From Marinomonas sp. IMCC 4694 (GTDB lineage Bacteria > Pseudomonadota > Gammaproteobacteria > Pseudomonadales > Marinomonadaceae): a stretch of DNA of 64,000 bases. Under the pieces are notes generated by a model that was given only the letters and a program-made list of their open reading frames with translations, was not told where the DNA came from and did no database searches. This document shows, piece by piece, positions 31,995 to 40,705 of this stretch; position 1 is the stretch's first letter; every line of letters begins with the position of its first letter. The stretch spans positions 2,976,001-3,040,000 of the forward strand of contig NZ_VSRV01000001.1 of the NCBI RefSeq assembly GCF_008122525.1. The letters run 5' to 3'. Position numbers and translations under genes: made by a program.

Positions 31995-34100
31995 CTATCC
32001 AACGGCAATTATGTTGCTTTCAATACGCGGCTTCACCCAGACTTTGAGGCCGATAATAAAGAAAATCAACCAAAGAGCTGCAAGACCCATGGTTACGCTA
32101 GCGCTAAAAGGGTGGTCGGTGAAGGTTAATAGTTGAAAGCTAAATACCGCGGTCACGTAAGCCACCGAGGTACTCCAAGCGACGATAACACTGGTCCACA
32201 GTAAGCCGCCTTCTTTCATTAAGGCGCCGATGGTCGCGGCGCACGGAGTGTAAAGTAGAACAAACACCAAATACGAAAACGCGCCTTTCCAGCCCTCAAA
32301 CAGAGCAACCATGTTGCTGTTTCCTGGGGCGATGACTTGGCTTTTGGCGTCTGACACGCTAGTGAGTCCGAGCGGGTCGGTTAAGGTAGTAACCACGCCA
32401 GCAAGGTTTGAGCCAAGCAAAGACAGCGAACCAATAAGGTTGCTAATCGGCGATTCGTATTCGATGTCGCTCGATGTCATCGTATTCGACCCATCTCGAG
32501 TAATGCCCGAATAAAGTGTATCCATGGTGCCGACAACGGCTTCTTTCGCCAAAATGCCCGTAAACACGCCGACGGCCGCGGGCCAGTTGTCGTCTCCCAT
32601 GCCAATCGGAGCAAACATCGGCGTAATGACTTGCCCGATTTCTGCCAAGGCCGAAGGTTTACCGCCTTCTTCAGTCGATTGCCAAGACGGCACAGCATTC
32701 AATATGGTCAACACAGCCGACACCAAAATGATGGTTTTGCCAGCGCGCACAATAAAGCCACGTACCTTATGCCAGCTGGACAAGCCCACGTTACTCCAGC
32801 GTGGTCGATGATAATGGGGCATTTCCATCAAGACGCTCACACGAGCATGACGAAACAATTGCTTTCTGAAAATCCACGCCGTACCTACGGCCATCACGAT
32901 GCCCAGTAAATACAGGCCAAACACCAATACACCGCCGTTTTCTCGAAAGAATACCGACACAAACATCACGTACACCGCCAATCGCGCACCACAGGACATA
33001 AAGGGCGCCATCGCCATAGTGAGCATGCGTTGTCGCACGTTGGTTAAACTGCGTGTCGCCATGATCGATGGAACATTGCAGCCAAAGCCCAGCAATAAGG
33101 GTATAAACGCCTGACCTGGCAAGCCGATCGACGACATGATGCGATCAACAATAAACGCCGCCCGTGCCATGTAACCGCTGTCTTCCAACACGCTCAAACA
33201 GAGGTACAAAAAGCCAATCACGGGAATAAAGCTGGCCACCAGCTGCACGCCGCCGCCCAAACCGTTCGCAAAAATCACAATCAACCATTCTGGAGCGCCC
33301 AATTGCGCCATCCAATGACTCGGGAAAACCACAAACCAATAGCCCGCAAACTGATCAATCGGGTCGATGAACAAGGTCCCGACGCCAATGGCGACCGCAA
33401 ACATGGCGTACATCGCCAACAAGAAAATAGGAATACCCAACCAAGGATGCAGCACAATACGATCAATCTTATCGGTGAAATTATTGGCTTGCGCGCGCCC
33501 AGTCACCACATTGTTCAACCATGTAGAAAGACTTGGTACGGGATGTTTTATCGATTTATCGCCTTGTAATATGGTATCCAAAACGCTTGGTAACGCTTGA
33601 ACATGCCCTAACAACTGACCTTGTAAATCCGCAACGGACAATGGGTGACCATCCACAATAGGCACACCAATGTTCTTCGACAGCACGTCTATATCCGGCA
33701 TGATATTCAGCTTGCGCGCCAAATCCGTCATGGTTAGCACGATCACAATGGGACGACCCAACGCAACCAGCTCTTGAGTGAGTTTTAAATTACGCTTGAG
33801 GTTGGTCGCGTCTACCACGTTCACAATCACATCGTAATCGTCTTGCGTTAAAAAGCGCCGCGCGATCACTTCATCCATGCCACCGGTTTGATTGTCTAGG
33901 CTGTAAATACCGGGTAAATCTGTCATGTCCACGCGAGTGTTGGTTCCGTTAACCGTGTCGACGCTGTTGAAAAAGCCGGTTTTGCAATCCACAGTGACGC
34001 CGGCCCAATTACCGACTTTTTGGCGTGTGCCAGCTAACTTATTAAATAACGTGGTTTTTCCTGTGTTGGGATTTCCCACTAAAGCGATATGGAAGGTCAT
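31995..34100 (-). CDS. feoB: Ferrous iron transporter FeoB
   Basis: GTPase-linked inner-membrane Fe(II) permease. The 701-residue protein has the G domain at 1-170 (G1 GNPNTGKTT, G3 DLPGIY, G4 TMTD in place of the usual N-T-x-D) followed by a helical spacer, then about 11 membrane helices with the Gate motifs GFGCNVPSIMATR and MAPFMSCGARLAVY holding the conserved Cys residues. The C-terminal FeoC-like or SH3 part is absent. The ATG at 34100 begins the G domain directly; an upstream in-frame TTG would add 12 unrelated residues. It is the second gene after feoA. Confidence 0.97.
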   Translation of the reverse strand: MTFHIALVGNPNTGKTTLFNKLAGTRQKVGNWAGVTVDCKTGFFNSVDTVNGTNTRVDMTDLPGIYSLDNQTGGMDEVIARRFLTQDDYDVIVNVVDATNLKRNLKLTQELVALGRPIVIVLTMTDLARKLNIMPDIDVLSKNIGVPIVDGHPLSVADLQGQLLGHVQALPSVLDTILQGDKSIKHPVPSLSTWLNNVVTGRAQANNFTDKIDRIVLHPWLGIPIFLLAMYAMFAVAIGVGTLFIDPIDQFAGYWFVVFPSHWMAQLGAPEWLIVIFANGLGGGVQLVASFIPVIGFLYLCLSVLEDSGYMARAAFIVDRIMSSIGLPGQAFIPLLLGFGCNVPSIMATRSLTNVRQRMLTMAMAPFMSCGARLAVYVMFVSVFFRENGGVLVFGLYLLGIVMAVGTAWIFRKQLFRHARVSVLMEMPHYHRPRWSNVGLSSWHKVRGFIVRAGKTIILVSAVLTILNAVPSWQSTEEGGKPSALAEIGQVITPMFAPIGMGDDNWPAAVGVFTGILAKEAVVGTMDTLYSGITRDGSNTMTSSDIEYESPISNLIGSLSLLGSNLAGVVTTLTDPLGLTSVSDAKSQVIAPGNSNMVALFEGWKGAFSYLVFVLLYTPCAATIGALMKEGGLLWTSVIVAWSTSVAYVTAVFSFQLLTFTDHPFSASVTMGLAALWLIFFIIGLKVWVKPRIESNIIAVG

Positions 34101-34160
34101 AAATACGGCTATCTCAAATAAAAACAAGTGGCCCAAAAGCCAACGCGTCGTTCGCGTAGA

Positions 34161-34385
34161 TTAATCACAAAGGTAAACATGGTTGGCATCATCGGAGTGA
34201 ATCGCGACCAAGGTCGCGCCGACTTTTACTTGCAAAGACCGACCGAATGGCGCTCTTGTCATTAACTGTATGGTTTCGCCCGGGTCAAAGCCCAGTGCTA
34301 GCAATTGTTGCTGCATGTCCGCTTGAGGATGAGATACCTGGCGAATCGTCGCGATGTGGCCTTTTACCAATTCAGACAGAACCAT
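34161..34385 (-). CDS. feoA: Ferrous iron transport accessory protein FeoA
   Basis: Small SH3-like cytosolic protein needed for FeoB function, 74 residues. It has VLSELVKGHIATIRQV, the LLALGFDPGETIQLMTRAPFGRSLQVKVG core and AIHSDDANHVYL at the end, matching FeoA. GGAGG lies six bases upstream of the chosen ATG; a longer in-frame version lacks such a site. It is the first gene of feoAB, 60 bp before feoB, with a Fur-box-like sequence upstream. Confidence 0.96.
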   Translation of the reverse strand: MVLSELVKGHIATIRQVSHPQADMQQQLLALGFDPGETIQLMTRAPFGRSLQVKVGATLVAIHSDDANHVYLCD

Positions 34386-34404
34386 ATTCCCTCCAATAAC
34401 GGAC

Positions 34405-34420
34405 TTAATAACAATTATCA
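34405..34420. promoter_or_regulatory. Possible Fur box upstream of feoA
   Basis: TTAATAACAATTATCA (minus-strand TGATAATTGTTATTAA) matches the TGATAAT/ATTATCA half-sites of the Fur consensus with two or three deviations, 20 bp upstream of feoA. Iron repression of feoAB is inferred. Confidence 0.5.
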
Positions 34421-34546
34421 CTTCTATAAACAGGGTTATTATGGCTTATAAATGCGTTGGGCTACCAGAATAAAATGTCATTTATGAGTAAAAAAACACC
34501 CGTTACCTACAAAAAAACAATGACAAGATCAGCAATACAGAAACAT

Positions 34547-34574
34547 AAAAAAGCCCTCATAAGAGAGCTTTTTT
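34547..34574 (-). terminator. Terminator downstream of the SDR gene
   Basis: AAAAAAGC-CTC and GAG-GCTTTTTT pair with a single mismatch across a short loop; read on the minus strand it ends with T6, 44 bp after the SDR stop. Confidence 0.75.
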
Positions 34575-34617
34575 AACCAGGGCTTTTAAAGAGATATGGC
34601 TATATTTTACTCACAAC

Positions 34618-35373
34618 TCAAAGAAACATGCCGCCGGACGCTTCGATACGTTGCCCCGTGATCCAGCCACTGTCGTCACTCAATAACATACTCACCGCTT
34701 TACCGATGTCGTCGGCTTCCCCAGCCCGTCCGAGCGCGGTAATAGAGGATATCATCTGGTTGACCTGCTGGTTATCACGCACATTGCCACCGCCAAAATC
34801 GGTCGCAATGGCGCCCGGTGCCAAGGTATTGACACGAATTTTACGCACGGCAAACTCTTTAGCCATGTAGCGCGTCATGACTTCCACCGCGCCTTTCGCC
34901 ATAGCGTACGCGCCATAACCTGGCAGACTAAAACGAGCCAGACCCGAAGAAACATTTAAAATGTGCCCGCCGTCTTTTAATATCGGCAACAAGGCTTGCG
35001 TGATGAAAAAAGGCCCTTTCACGTGGGTGGCTAACATGTCCTCTAACGCCTCGTAGGTGGTCTCTTCTAAGCTCGCGTGATGGCCTGTCCCTGCGTTATT
35101 CAGTAAATAATCAAAATCGTGACGAGAAAACGCCTCCTCCAAAATAGACGCCACTGAGCTTACAAACCCTGGAAAAGCCCCAAAGTCTCTCGTATCTAAT
35201 GGTAAAGCCACGGCTTTTTGACCGGTTTTTTTGATCTCTTCCACCACGTCTTGAGCAGCTTGAGCATTGCGATGGTAAGTAAAAATCACATCGACCCCTT
35301 TGTTTGCCAGTGCTAACGCACTGTTTCGGCCTAAACCACGGCTACCACCAGTAATAATTGCTAACTTGTTCAT
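34618..35373 (-). CDS. Short-chain dehydrogenase/reductase
   Basis: NAD(P)-dependent oxidoreductase of the classical SDR family, 251 residues. Visible motifs are the cofactor loop TGGSRGLGRNSALALA (GxxxGxG), NNAGTG, the Ser in LNVSSG, and the YxxxK pair in YGAYAMAKGAVE, plus the PGAIATDFGG segment. The C terminus GQRIEASGGMFL is typical. The gene is divergent from a LysR-type regulator that probably controls it. The substrate is unknown. Confidence 0.93.
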   Translation of the reverse strand: MNKLAIITGGSRGLGRNSALALANKGVDVIFTYHRNAQAAQDVVEEIKKTGQKAVALPLDTRDFGAFPGFVSSVASILEEAFSRHDFDYLLNNAGTGHHASLEETTYEALEDMLATHVKGPFFITQALLPILKDGGHILNVSSGLARFSLPGYGAYAMAKGAVEVMTRYMAKEFAVRKIRVNTLAPGAIATDFGGGNVRDNQQVNQMISSITALGRAGEADDIGKAVSMLLSDDSGWITGQRIEASGGMFL

Positions 35374-35509
35374 TGTCTACTCCACTGCGTATTGGCTGCT
35401 CTGATGAATCGAATCTAGTTACTGACACCCGTTGAAACAGGGTGAAGCAATGAGGCTGTAGAGCATAGGCGAGTTATTTAGAGAGATAAACGAACCAAAA
35501 ATGTTAACA

Positions 35510-35530
35510 TTGTTCGGATATAACGAACAA
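35510..35530. promoter_or_regulatory. Candidate LysR-type operator between SDR and LysR genes
   Basis: TTGTTCG and CGAACAA are separated by seven bases, giving a 21-bp perfect inverted repeat of the T-N11-A type, in the divergent promoter region. A palindrome ATGTTAACAT adjoins at 35501-35510. Confidence 0.65.
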
Positions 35531-35570
35531 AAGGCCAATGCAATGGATAAAAGGCCAATGCAATCGATAA
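35531..35570. repeat. 20-bp tandem duplication in the LysR gene leader
   Basis: AAGGCCAATGCAATGGATAA is followed directly by AAGGCCAATGCAATCGATAA, differing at one base. It lies between the inverted repeat and the LysR start and probably arose by local duplication; it adds spacing and an extra ATG upstream of the true start. Confidence 0.9.
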
Positions 35571-35583
35571 TAAGGACAGTACA

Positions 35584-36483
35584 ATGGATCAAATAGATGC
35601 CATGCAGCGCTTTGTCTTGGTCGCTCACACCCGTAGCTTCACAAAAGCCGCCGAGACACTTGGCTTACCTAAGTCGAGTATCTCAGCCTCGGTACAAGAC
35701 CTTGAAAAACAGCTTGGCGTTAGGCTGTTTCATCGCAGCACGCGCAGTGTCACACTCACCCAAGATGGCGAAACCTACTTGCCACAGTGTCAAACGCTGT
35801 TGGCAGAAGTGGATGCTCTCAACAGCCAGTTTCAACGTAACCCTGACGACATCCGAGGCACGCTGCGCATTGACATGCCAAGCCGCTTTGCTGCCACCGT
35901 TGTGATCCCTCATCTTTCTCGTTTTCTTGCCACATACCCCAACTTACGGCTGAAAATAAGCAGTGCGGATTATCGAGTGGACCCCGTCAAAGAAGGCCTA
36001 GATTGCGTTATTCGCGTGGGCGAATTAACTAACAGTGACTTAATAGCCCGGCCCTTAACCCTCTATCGCAGTATCAATTGCGTCTCCGCCGAATATGTCG
36101 CGCAATATGGCATGCCGACCACATTAGCGGATTTAGCCCATCACAGACTGATCGAATATTCCCATACTCTGGGCAACGTAGAAGCACACTTTGAATACAT
36201 GGAGGGCGATCAGGTTAAACAGCTTGCCATGCCAAGTCGCATCGCGGTAAATGGCACCGAGGCGTATTTGAATGCCTGCTTATCCGGTTTGGGCATCGCT
36301 CAAATTCCCGTTATCGGCGTCGAAGCCCTCATAGAGGAAAAGCGATTAATACCGGTTTTAACCCAATATGAAGCGCAGCCCATGCCCGTTTCCTTGCTTT
36401 ATCCCTCCCGTCGCCTCCCCCCAAAAAGGCTGATCATTTTCATGGACTGGCTGCACGCGTTGGTGCTGAGTAAGGAAAAATAA
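35584..36483 (+). CDS. LysR-family transcriptional regulator
   Basis: The 299-residue LTTR has an N-terminal winged helix-turn-helix (MQRFVLVAHTRSFTKAAETLGLPKSSISASVQDLEKQLGVRLFHRSTRSVTLT) and a type 2 periplasmic-binding-fold effector domain with RGTLRIDMPSRFA, GLDCVIRVGEL and a C-terminal RRLPPKRLIIFMDWL. It resembles the CrgA-like branch that regulates an adjacent divergent oxidoreductase. The upstream inverted repeat fits an LTTR site. The effector is unknown. Confidence 0.95.
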   Translation: MDQIDAMQRFVLVAHTRSFTKAAETLGLPKSSISASVQDLEKQLGVRLFHRSTRSVTLTQDGETYLPQCQTLLAEVDALNSQFQRNPDDIRGTLRIDMPSRFAATVVIPHLSRFLATYPNLRLKISSADYRVDPVKEGLDCVIRVGELTNSDLIARPLTLYRSINCVSAEYVAQYGMPTTLADLAHHRLIEYSHTLGNVEAHFEYMEGDQVKQLAMPSRIAVNGTEAYLNACLSGLGIAQIPVIGVEALIEEKRLIPVLTQYEAQPMPVSLLYPSRRLPPKRLIIFMDWLHALVLSKEK

Positions 36484-36658
36484 TGCCTATTTTTACGCGA
36501 AAGTATTGAACCAATATTGAAACAATACCAAAACAAAGCACCCCAACAGAACGTCCTATCTATATTCCTAAATGTTTTATTAAAATCCATTGTAATAACC
36601 AAATCATTTAATTAACCTTGCGGTCATTGAACATTAACGCAGCCCAAATGAGGTTATT

Positions 36659-37672
36659 ATGACATTTACACCACGTGCCCTTAAATCCCTTGTCGGCACC
36701 GTATTGCTGAGCGGTGCGGTACACGCATCGGCGGCAGATCAAACGATTTTGAACACCTCTTACGACATCGCTCGCGAGCTGTTCGCGACCTACAACCCGA
36801 CGTTTGAAAAGCACTGGTTGGAAACGACCGGTAAAACCATCGAGATCAAGCAATCTCATGCGGGCTCTTCTAAACAAGCTAACGCCATCATGAATGGCTT
36901 GTCCGCCGATGTAGTGACGTTTAACCAGGTCACCGACGTGCAAGTGCTGCACGACAAGGCAAAAATGATTCCGGCGGATTGGAAAAAAGCCTTCCCGAAC
37001 GACAGTTCGCCTTACTATTCCACCACCGCGTTTTTGGTACGTAAGGGCAACCCAAAAAACATTCAAAGTTGGGGCGATTTAGTTCGTGACGACGTGGCCT
37101 TGGTATTCCCAAATCCAAAAACCTCGGGCAACGGTCGTTACACCTACTTGGCGGCACAAGGTTACGCACAAAAAACCTTCGGCAAAGACCAAGAAGCCGC
37201 CGTGGACGACTTTTTGAAAACCTTTTTGAAAAACGTCGCGGTATTTGACACCGGCGGTCGTGGCGCAACGACGACTTTCGTTGAGCGTGGCATTGGCGAT
37301 GTGCTCATCACTTTTGAATCCGAAGTAAACAACATTCGCAACCAATACGGCGCAGACGAATATCAAGTGGTGGTACCAAAAACGTCTATTTTGGCGGAAT
37401 TCCCCGTGGCTGTGGTAGAAAAAAATGCCAAGCGCAACGATTCAGAAGCCGTGTCACACGAGTACCTAAACTACTTGTACAGCGAAGCATCACAGCGTTT
37501 GTTGGCGGGCTTTAACTACCGTGTACACAACGAAGTAGTCAAAGCGGAATTTGCTGAGCAGTTCCCAGAAGTGACCTTGCTGACGGTAGAAGAGATCGCT
37601 GGCGGCTGGCCAAAGGCCACCCAAGAGATCTTTAAAAACGGCGGCAAATTGGATCAATTACAGCGTCGCTAG
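36659..37672 (+). CDS. sbp: Sulfate/thiosulfate-binding periplasmic protein
   Basis: Periplasmic receptor of the CysTWA sulfate importer. The 337-residue precursor has a signal peptide (residues 1-25, cut after HASA) and the Sbp/CysP fold: TILNTSYDIARELFATYNPTFEKHW, the oxyanion-binding QSHAGSSKQANAIMNGLSADVVTFNQVTD, and NPKTSGNGRYTYLAAQGYA. AGG lies five bases before the ATG. Whether the preferred anion is sulfate or thiosulfate cannot be told. A hairpin follows and separates it from cysT. Confidence 0.96.
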   Translation: MTFTPRALKSLVGTVLLSGAVHASAADQTILNTSYDIARELFATYNPTFEKHWLETTGKTIEIKQSHAGSSKQANAIMNGLSADVVTFNQVTDVQVLHDKAKMIPADWKKAFPNDSSPYYSTTAFLVRKGNPKNIQSWGDLVRDDVALVFPNPKTSGNGRYTYLAAQGYAQKTFGKDQEAAVDDFLKTFLKNVAVFDTGGRGATTTFVERGIGDVLITFESEVNNIRNQYGADEYQVVVPKTSILAEFPVAVVEKNAKRNDSEAVSHEYLNYLYSEASQRLLAGFNYRVHNEVVKAEFAEQFPEVTLLTVEEIAGGWPKATQEIFKNGGKLDQLQRR

Positions 37673-37690
37673 ACTTTAACTTAAGTGACT

Positions 37691-37718
37691 AAGCCGAGCA
37701 CCTTTGTGTTCGGCTTTT
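37691..37718 (+). terminator. Hairpin attenuator between sbp and cysT
   Basis: AAGCCGAGCAC pairs with GTGTTCGGCTT (one G-U pair) followed by TTCT. It probably reduces transcription of the permease genes relative to the abundant binding protein. Confidence 0.75.
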
Positions 37719-37770
37719 CTGTTTCACAGCGAGTAACCCTAACCAATACGACTCACCCATAGGCAACCAG

Positions 37771-38631
37771 ATGGCAACACAATTACGCGCCGCCGACATT
37801 CGTCCTCGCCACAAACGCGTCCTTCCCGGACTGAGTTTGAGTCTGGGCACTTCCCTGCTGTTTATAAGCTTGATTCTTTTGCTGCCGATGACCGGCTTGA
37901 TCATGCAATCGGTGGACATGGGCTGGGAACGCTATTGGGAAGTGATCAGCGACGAACGCGTGGTCGCCAGTTATAAAGTCACCCTGTGGGCGGCCTTGAT
38001 CGCGTCGATTTTTAATGGCTTTTTTGGCTTGTTATTGGCGTGGGTCTTGGTGCGTTACGATTTTTGGGGCCGTCGCATTCTCGATGCCTTGGTGGATTTG
38101 CCCTTTGCCCTGCCCACCGCGGTCGCCGGTATTACCTTAGCCACTCTGTACGCGCAAAACGGTTGGTACGGCAATGTGCTAGAAAGCCTCGGTTTAAAAG
38201 TCGCTTACACGCCGTGGGGCATTGTGCTCGCCATGGCGTTCACCAGCATTCCCTTTGTGGTGCGCACCGTGCAGCCGGTGTTGGAAGAATTGTCCCCCGA
38301 GGAAGAAGAAGCCGGCATGACCTTGGGCGCGTCGGACTGGTCGGTGTTTCGTCGCGTGATTTTTCCGGCATTGTGGCCCGCCTTGATGACGGGGGTTGCC
38401 TTGTCGTTTACTCGCAGCTTAGGGGAATTTGGCGCGGTGATCTTTATCGCTGGCAACATGCCTTATGTGAGCGAAATCACCTCATTGATGATTTTCGTCA
38501 GCTTACAAGAATTCGATTTCCCTGCTGCCAGCGCCATTGCCTCGGTGGTGTTGATGGCGTCGCTGATTCTCTTGTTCGCGATTAATATCTGGCAGGCGCG
38601 TTATTTACGTCGTCTTCATGGACGCAACTAG
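37771..38631 (+). CDS. cysT: Sulfate ABC transporter permease CysT (CysU)
   Basis: Membrane subunit of the sulfate/thiosulfate importer, 286 residues with six membrane helices. The family motif DLPFALPTAVAGITLA and the ABC-coupling loop EEAGMTLGASDWSVFRRVIFPALWPALMTG (EAA motif) are clear, as is SLGEFGAVIFIAGN. It is followed 21 bp later by cysW. Confidence 0.97.
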   Translation: MATQLRAADIRPRHKRVLPGLSLSLGTSLLFISLILLLPMTGLIMQSVDMGWERYWEVISDERVVASYKVTLWAALIASIFNGFFGLLLAWVLVRYDFWGRRILDALVDLPFALPTAVAGITLATLYAQNGWYGNVLESLGLKVAYTPWGIVLAMAFTSIPFVVRTVQPVLEELSPEEEEAGMTLGASDWSVFRRVIFPALWPALMTGVALSFTRSLGEFGAVIFIAGNMPYVSEITSLMIFVSLQEFDFPAASAIASVVLMASLILLFAINIWQARYLRRLHGRN

Positions 38632-38652
38632 GTCTATTTACTGGGAACCCTT

Positions 38653-39522
38653 ATGTCCTCTAAAACGCTCATGTCTAAAAAAAGCGCTTCTAGCCAACTG
38701 CGTGTTGGCGACAGCCCTTGGGTCAAATGGCTGTTGATTGGTTTGACCTTATTTTTAACCACAATTTTGCTGCTGGTGCCGCTGGTCGCTATTTTCCAAC
38801 AAGCCTTTGTGGAAGGTGCAGCACACTATTTCAATAGTTTACTCGAAGCCGATACCTTGCACGCCATCGGTTTGACCTTGGTGGTCGCGGCGTTGACCGT
38901 GCCGATCAACTTGGTGTTTGGCGTCATGCTGGCCTGGTCAGTCACCCGCTTTGAATTCCCCGGGCGCAAACTGTTAATGACGCTGATGGACATCCCCTTT
39001 GCCGTGTCGCCGGTGGTCGCCGGTTTGTTGTATTTGCTGCTCTATGGCAACAATGGCTGGATCGGCTCTTGGTTGTACGAGCAAGACATTCAGCTGATGT
39101 TCGCTTGGCCCGGCATTGTTATGGTTACCGTGTTTGTTACCTGCCCCTTTGTCGCACGGGAACTGATTCCCTTAATGCAACAACAAGGCCGCGAAGACGA
39201 AGAAGCGGCGGTGATTTTGGGCGCATCGGGCTGGCAACTGTTCCGTCGTGTCACTCTGCCTAACATCAAGTGGGCGCTGATTTACGGGGTGATTCTCACC
39301 AACGCACGCGCCGTCGGCGAATTCGGTGCCGTGTCTGTGGTGTCGGGCAATATTCGTGGCGAAACCAATACCTTGCCTTTGCATGTGCAGTTGCAATACG
39401 AGGATTACCAAGCCGCCGCGGCCTTCGCCAGCGCCTCCTTGCTGGCGTTGATTGCCCTACTGACCTTGCTATTTAAAGCCTTTATCGAATGGCGCCAAGA
39501 ACGACAGGAAGCGACGTTATGA
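38653..39522 (+). CDS. cysW: Sulfate ABC transporter permease CysW
   Basis: Second membrane subunit of the sulfate importer, 289 residues with six helices. It carries DIPFAVSPVVAGLLYLLLYG, the EAA loop EDEEAAVILGASGWQLFRRVTLPNIKWALIYG and AVGEFGAVSVVSGNIRGETNTLPLHV. GGGAA precedes the ATG. The last codons overlap cysA by an ATGA junction. Confidence 0.97.
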   Translation: MSSKTLMSKKSASSQLRVGDSPWVKWLLIGLTLFLTTILLLVPLVAIFQQAFVEGAAHYFNSLLEADTLHAIGLTLVVAALTVPINLVFGVMLAWSVTRFEFPGRKLLMTLMDIPFAVSPVVAGLLYLLLYGNNGWIGSWLYEQDIQLMFAWPGIVMVTVFVTCPFVARELIPLMQQQGREDEEAAVILGASGWQLFRRVTLPNIKWALIYGVILTNARAVGEFGAVSVVSGNIRGETNTLPLHVQLQYEDYQAAAAFASASLLALIALLTLLFKAFIEWRQERQEATL

Positions 39523-40616
39523 GTATTTTGATTGAACAGATTTCCAAAACCTTTGGCCAATTTCAGGCCTTGTCGCCTCTGTCTTTGGACATTCAAGAAG
39601 GCGAAATGATCGGTTTGCTCGGCCCATCGGGGTCCGGCAAAACCACCCTTTTGCGTATCATTGCCGGATTAGAAGGCGCCGACACAGGGCGTATTCAATT
39701 TGGCGACCGCGACGTAACCCACTTGCACGTGCGCGATCGTCGCGTGGGCTTTGTGTTCCAAAACTACGCCTTATTTCGACACATGACGGTGGCCGACAAC
39801 GTGGCCTTTGGTCTGGATGTGTTACCCCGCAAAGAACGCCCAAGCCCAAGCGACATCAAAAAGCGCGTCATGCATTTGCTCGATATGGTGCAGCTCGCGC
39901 ACTTGGCAAATCGCTTCCCGTCGCAACTATCTGGTGGCCAAAAACAGCGTATCGCCTTGGCCCGTGCTTTGGCGACACAACCGGAAGTCTTGCTGCTCGA
40001 TGAGCCGTTCGGTGCGCTAGACGCCAAAGTACGCAAAGAACTGCGCCGCTGGCTGCGGGGGTTACACGAAGAGCTCGGGTTCACCAGCGTGTTCGTCACC
40101 CACGACCAAGAAGAAGCGCTGGAATTGTCAGATCGCGTTGTGGTGATGAGCAATGGCCACATCGAACAAGTCGATCAACCTGGGGCCCTGTATGCCTCGC
40201 CCAACAGTCGTTTTGTGTTTGACTTTCTTGGCAATGCCAATGTTTTTGAAAGCAAGGCATTTGAAGGAAAATGGCAGAACGAGCAGGCTTATATCAATTT
40301 GCCGGAACAACACACCCTTGGTACGCCAAAAGACGGCCAGTTGTATATCCGTTCCCACGAGTTTTTCGTCTCAGATGCGCCCACGGCTCAGGCGAATTTA
40401 CCGTTAAAAGTGGTCGCGATTAACTTGATCGGCGCCGAAGTCCACCTTGAACTGTCGCCCATCGGTTGGCACAGCCAAGAGGTATGGGAAATCGACTTGC
40501 CACATAAAGCCTTCGATAAGCATGGCTTTGAAAAAGGTCAAACGGTTTTTGTGACGCCAAAAGCTGGGTATTTTTTCGCTCACGATGCCGATAAACCCAT
40601 CTCTATACACTGGTAA
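39519..40616 (+). CDS. cysA: Sulfate ABC transporter ATP-binding protein CysA
   Basis: ATPase of the sulfate importer, 365 residues. Walker A is GPSGSGKTT, the Q loop FVFQNYALFRHMTV, the signature LSGGQKQRIALARALA and Walker B LLLDEPFGALD with the switch His in VFVTHDQEEAL. A C-terminal TOBE-like regulatory domain follows from about 240. The ATG at 39519 shares bases with the cysW stop and has AGGAAG upstream; a longer in-frame version would overlap cysW by 33 bases and is less likely. Confidence 0.97.
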   Translation: MSILIEQISKTFGQFQALSPLSLDIQEGEMIGLLGPSGSGKTTLLRIIAGLEGADTGRIQFGDRDVTHLHVRDRRVGFVFQNYALFRHMTVADNVAFGLDVLPRKERPSPSDIKKRVMHLLDMVQLAHLANRFPSQLSGGQKQRIALARALATQPEVLLLDEPFGALDAKVRKELRRWLRGLHEELGFTSVFVTHDQEEALELSDRVVVMSNGHIEQVDQPGALYASPNSRFVFDFLGNANVFESKAFEGKWQNEQAYINLPEQHTLGTPKDGQLYIRSHEFFVSDAPTAQANLPLKVVAINLIGAEVHLELSPIGWHSQEVWEIDLPHKAFDKHGFEKGQTVFVTPKAGYFFAHDADKPISIHW

Positions 40617-40705
40617 GTTGATAAACATAACCCCATGAACCTTAGCGTTTATTTTGCTTCCAATATGGGATATTGTGTTCGCAAAATAACAACAAGGTTT
40701 AAGGT

